Part shown: piece by piece, positions 62,210-64,000 of the stretch
How the letters are laid out: each line of letters opens with the position of its first letter
How positions within the stretch are numbered: position 1 is the stretch's first letter
NCBI GenBank assembly: GCA_025360745.1
Contig: JANYBP010000011.1
Span: 1-64,000 of the forward strand
DNA: 64,000 bases
From: a bacterium
GTDB taxonomy: Bacteria; Verrucomicrobiota; Kiritimatiellia; CAIKKV01; CAIYGI01
Direction: 5' to 3'
Made by a program: the position numbers and the translations under genes
The notes under the pieces: generated by a model
The model's database searches: none
What the model saw: the letters and a program-made list of their open reading frames with translations, nothing else
Told to the model about the DNA's origin: nothing

Positions 62210-62470
62210 TTCGGACGCCAGGCGGCAGCGAGTCCTTGGACCGGATTGATCGCGCGCGGTTCTCTGCCCGCGCGGCTGGCCGAGTGCGACCGCTTCTCCG
62301 GTGCGCGCCTCCCTATGCTAGACTGCACCACCAACACCGCTGCCCAAGCCCTCGCTGAACGCGCCCGTCCGGGCGATGCCGTGTTGTTAAAAGTTTCCCA
62401 TGGCATGAAACTCGATGACGTACTGTCCGCGTTCCGCGGGGGCGGAGGTCAGAAGGCGGTGAACGGATGA
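62210..62470 (+). pseudogene. Decayed second copy of the murF 3' end
   Basis: In frame within ORF 62060-62470. WTGLIARGSLPARLAECDRF, then FSGARLPMLDC and RPGDAVLLKVSHGMKLDDVL align with the MurF tail (WAGLIALGPLAARLAAGARA, FPVLEC, RPGDAVLLKASRGMKLEEVL). Only about the last 85 residues are present; the ATP-binding and central domains are missing. Suggests partial duplication of murF, with the MNT-HEPN pair now between the copies. Confidence 0.75.
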
Positions 62471-62499
62471 AGGTGACATTGTGCAGAGACAGAAATGAT

Positions 62500-62521
62500 G
62501 CCCAACAACACGCCGTGCCAC
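62500..62521 (+). other. Left half of an attC-like site
   Basis: GCCCAACAACACGCCGTGCCAC differs from the left end of the candidate at 20091 (GCCCAACAACAAGCGGTTCC AC) at only four positions. No complementary right half is evident downstream. It stands at the boundary to lower-G+C accessory DNA. Confidence 0.25.
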
Positions 62522-62612
62522 TAGTGGTTGTCCGGCGGGGCAAGTTGAGGGTTAGCGCGGTGGTTGAACTTGAAGAGCAAGTCATCGCTTGGAACGCAAA
62601 ACTTCGAGGCGA

Positions 62613-63434
62613 ATGAAACCAACCAACCAGTGCGCTTCTCTTCGCGACTATATTGTTGGATTCGTAGACTTGCTAGGACAGCGAGACCTCTTCATCAATC
62701 AATCTCGCATGCCGCAGTTTGCCACGGAGGACGAGCGGTCTCGATTTATGAGCAATGCTCGTGATTCCGTTGGCGTTGCAATCGGTTTGCAGGACATGTG
62801 TCGCAACATTGTCGATAACTACAACAAGCTCTTGCAATCCAACACGCGTCAGATTGTTTTACCAGCCCTGCTGAAGTATCAATGCTGGTCAGATGGTTTT
62901 GTGTACTTTGCCGAGGTAGACGATGACCCGCAATCAACCCACCTGAAGAATGCCTTCTTGCTACTTGCTTCGGTCGGCACTCTCTGTCTTCTTGGACTTG
63001 CCAATGGTAGGCCACTCAGAGGGGGTATTGACATAGCGTGGGCAGTCGAGGCTCGCGAGAATGAAATATACGGATGTGCTGTTGCAAAGGCATATGAACT
63101 CGAAAACGATATGGCAAATTATCCGCGAATTGTAGTTGGCGGCAAGGTGTTGGAGTATTTCAGACACCACGCGAACAGTGTCAACAAGGACAACCGTAAG
63201 CATGCCGAAATCGCAGCCGGTCTCATTGCCAAAGATACAGATGGTCAATTGATCGTTGACTATTTGGGTGATACGTATCGCGCACATTATGGTGGTCCCG
63301 TTTTTGAAGAGGCGCGATTGAAGGCGGTGCAGTTTGCCACGGAGTCACTCGCGCGCTGGGAAAGAGAAGAAAATGGCAAACTTGTTGCAAAGTACGACAA
63401 GTTGGTGCGCTATTTCGATCAACAGAAGGCATGA
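62613..63434 (+). CDS. Class III nucleotide cyclase-like protein of unknown role
   Basis: 273 aa from ATG 62613 (GAGG 5 nt upstream; TTG 62589 in the track is less likely). The order DYIVGFVDLLGQRD, WSDGFVYFAEV, LRGGIDIAWA, IYGCAVAKAYELENDMANYP and RIVVGG parallels class III adenylate/guanylate cyclases (metal Asp in F-x-D, second Asp in G/S-D, R-G-G-I, Y-G-x-x-V-x-x-A-x-x-L-E). I infer a cyclase fold; whether it is catalytic is open. Visibly lower G+C than the dcw genes. Followed at a distance by an ankyrin-repeat gene. Confidence 0.55.
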   Translation: MKPTNQCASLRDYIVGFVDLLGQRDLFINQSRMPQFATEDERSRFMSNARDSVGVAIGLQDMCRNIVDNYNKLLQSNTRQIVLPALLKYQCWSDGFVYFAEVDDDPQSTHLKNAFLLLASVGTLCLLGLANGRPLRGGIDIAWAVEARENEIYGCAVAKAYELENDMANYPRIVVGGKVLEYFRHHANSVNKDNRKHAEIAAGLIAKDTDGQLIVDYLGDTYRAHYGGPVFEEARLKAVQFATESLARWEREENGKLVAKYDKLVRYFDQQKA

Positions 63435-63859
63435 AAGTTCAACAATGAGAGGATTTCAAACGCCTTCATGCGACATAACTCCCGCTCCGTGCTTTAGTCC
63501 CTTACGGCTTGAATCAATCGCAAGATGGTAATCATTTGAAACGTTTTGGTTCCGGCTATGCCGGGTTAGGAGTGGTGTTAGCAGAATACTGGAAATCGTG
63601 GAAGGTGAATTACCGCTGGGTACGGAGTGGTTCATACTGGACTAAGGCCGAAGCCTGAACCGAGAACTTGGCCGGACTGGGGTAGCGTGGTGATACCGGT
63701 AATACGCCAAGAAAGACGCCGAACCGGCAAGAAACTGAAAAAGGAAGCAGAGTAGCGAAGTTGAGGTTTTGGGTTGAAGCCGTTTCGGGCTCGGCGTGGG
63801 AATGGCGCAAGGAATGGAAGAAGGGCGCAAAGTAACCCCATCGTAACGAAAGGCGCCAG
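63435..63859. other. Non-coding stretch
   Basis: 425 bp without a convincing gene; the ORFs in the track are on the opposite strand and mutually overlapping. Purine-rich on the + strand between about 63700 and 63850 (AGAAACTGAAAAAGGAAGCA). No repeat or RNA family recognised. Confidence 0.5.
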
Positions 63860-64000
63860 ATGAAGAAGTATGCAACTATACATGAAGCTGTAGAAAAAGG
63901 CGATCTCGCCGACATTCACTGGCATTTACAAAATGGTGCGGACTTGAAGGCATGGGACAAGAACGGTAGTACGCCATTGATAACGGCTGCGAACAATCGC
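63860..64000 (+). CDS. Ankyrin-repeat protein, N-terminal part, cut by the window edge
   Basis: 47 codons open to the window end from ATG 63860: MKKYATIHEAVEKGDLADIH, then LQNGADLKAWDKNGSTPLIT and AANNR. This is the classic ankyrin consensus (A-x-x-x-G-x-x-x-x-V...L-L-x-x-G-A-x-x-x-x-x-D-x-x-G-x-T-P-L-x-x-A). Not in the ORF track because it has no stop. Length and role unknown. Confidence 0.8.
   Translation, partial: MKKYATIHEAVEKGDLADIHWHLQNGADLKAWDKNGSTPLITAANNR

Overview
The window is a high-G+C bacterial chromosome segment with no tRNA or rRNA gene that I could find. Secreted glycoside-hydrolase-like proteins, a secreted PQQ-type beta-propeller protein, a DUF2723/TPR membrane protein, a URO-D-like protein, a Gfo/Idh/MocA oxidoreductase, DAP-type MurE and many short 'word-like' intergenic repeats together suggest a member of the PVC superphylum (Kiritimatiellota, Lentisphaerota or Verrucomicrobiota-like). 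That placement is inference; no marker gene in the window settles it.

Layout. 1-67: tail of a cut-off gene, then about 950 bp of repeat-rich non-coding DNA with a MITE-like element. 1026-9044: three secreted proteins (two DUF4091-type hydrolase-like proteins around a PQQ propeller protein). 9117-13818: acetate kinase diverging from a large membrane/TPR protein. 13981-25176: a complete tryptophan pathway, trpE-G-D and trpC-F-B-A, split between trpD and trpC by a 4.3 kb island (17325-21660). The island has visibly lower G+C and holds two toxin-antitoxin pairs, a pair of about 120 bp direct repeats, an attC-like hairpin, four unknown genes and Fic-related debris. 25235-35420: cstA, a small Cys-rich protein, ligA, a Gfo/Idh/MocA protein, a frameshifted URO-D-like gene, a B12-binding-type radical SAM protein and a group II phosphofructokinase. 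35570-40920: a molybdate/tungstate-type locus: a substrate-binding protein built of two tandem ModA domains, ModB- and ModC-like proteins, a TSUP permease, a ThiS-ThiF fusion, a MoaD-like sulfur carrier and a second E1-like enzyme. 41177-53459: LolA-like protein, glycyl-tRNA synthetase, class V aminotransferase plus GlcD (glyoxylate pair), SPASM radical SAM protein, Fic protein, priA and metG. 53588-54193: a third toxin-antitoxin pair. 54417-61124: the start of the dcw cell-wall/division cluster, mraZ-rsmH-ftsL-ftsI-murE-murF. It is broken after murF by an MNT-HEPN toxin-antitoxin pair and a decayed second copy of the murF tail. 62500-64000: lower-G+C accessory DNA with a protein resembling class III nucleotide cyclases and the start of an ankyrin-repeat protein.

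Regulation. Several genes (trpE, the relE/higB-like toxin, cstA, thiF, priA and two tiny upstream ORFs) have a -10-like hexamer only 6-7 nt before their ATG. Transcripts starting at the usual distance would begin at or next to the start codon, so leaderless translation appears common here, alongside genes with good Shine-Dalgarno sites. A 10-bp-periodic repeat array over the mraZ promoter looks like a MraZ autoregulatory site. At least five families of small inverted-repeat elements occupy the intergenic spaces.

The parts most worth follow-up as possibly undescribed biology are the island inside the trp operon (19386-21226 unknown genes), the Mo/W transporter plus double-E1 locus, and the cyclase-like/ankyrin region at the right end.
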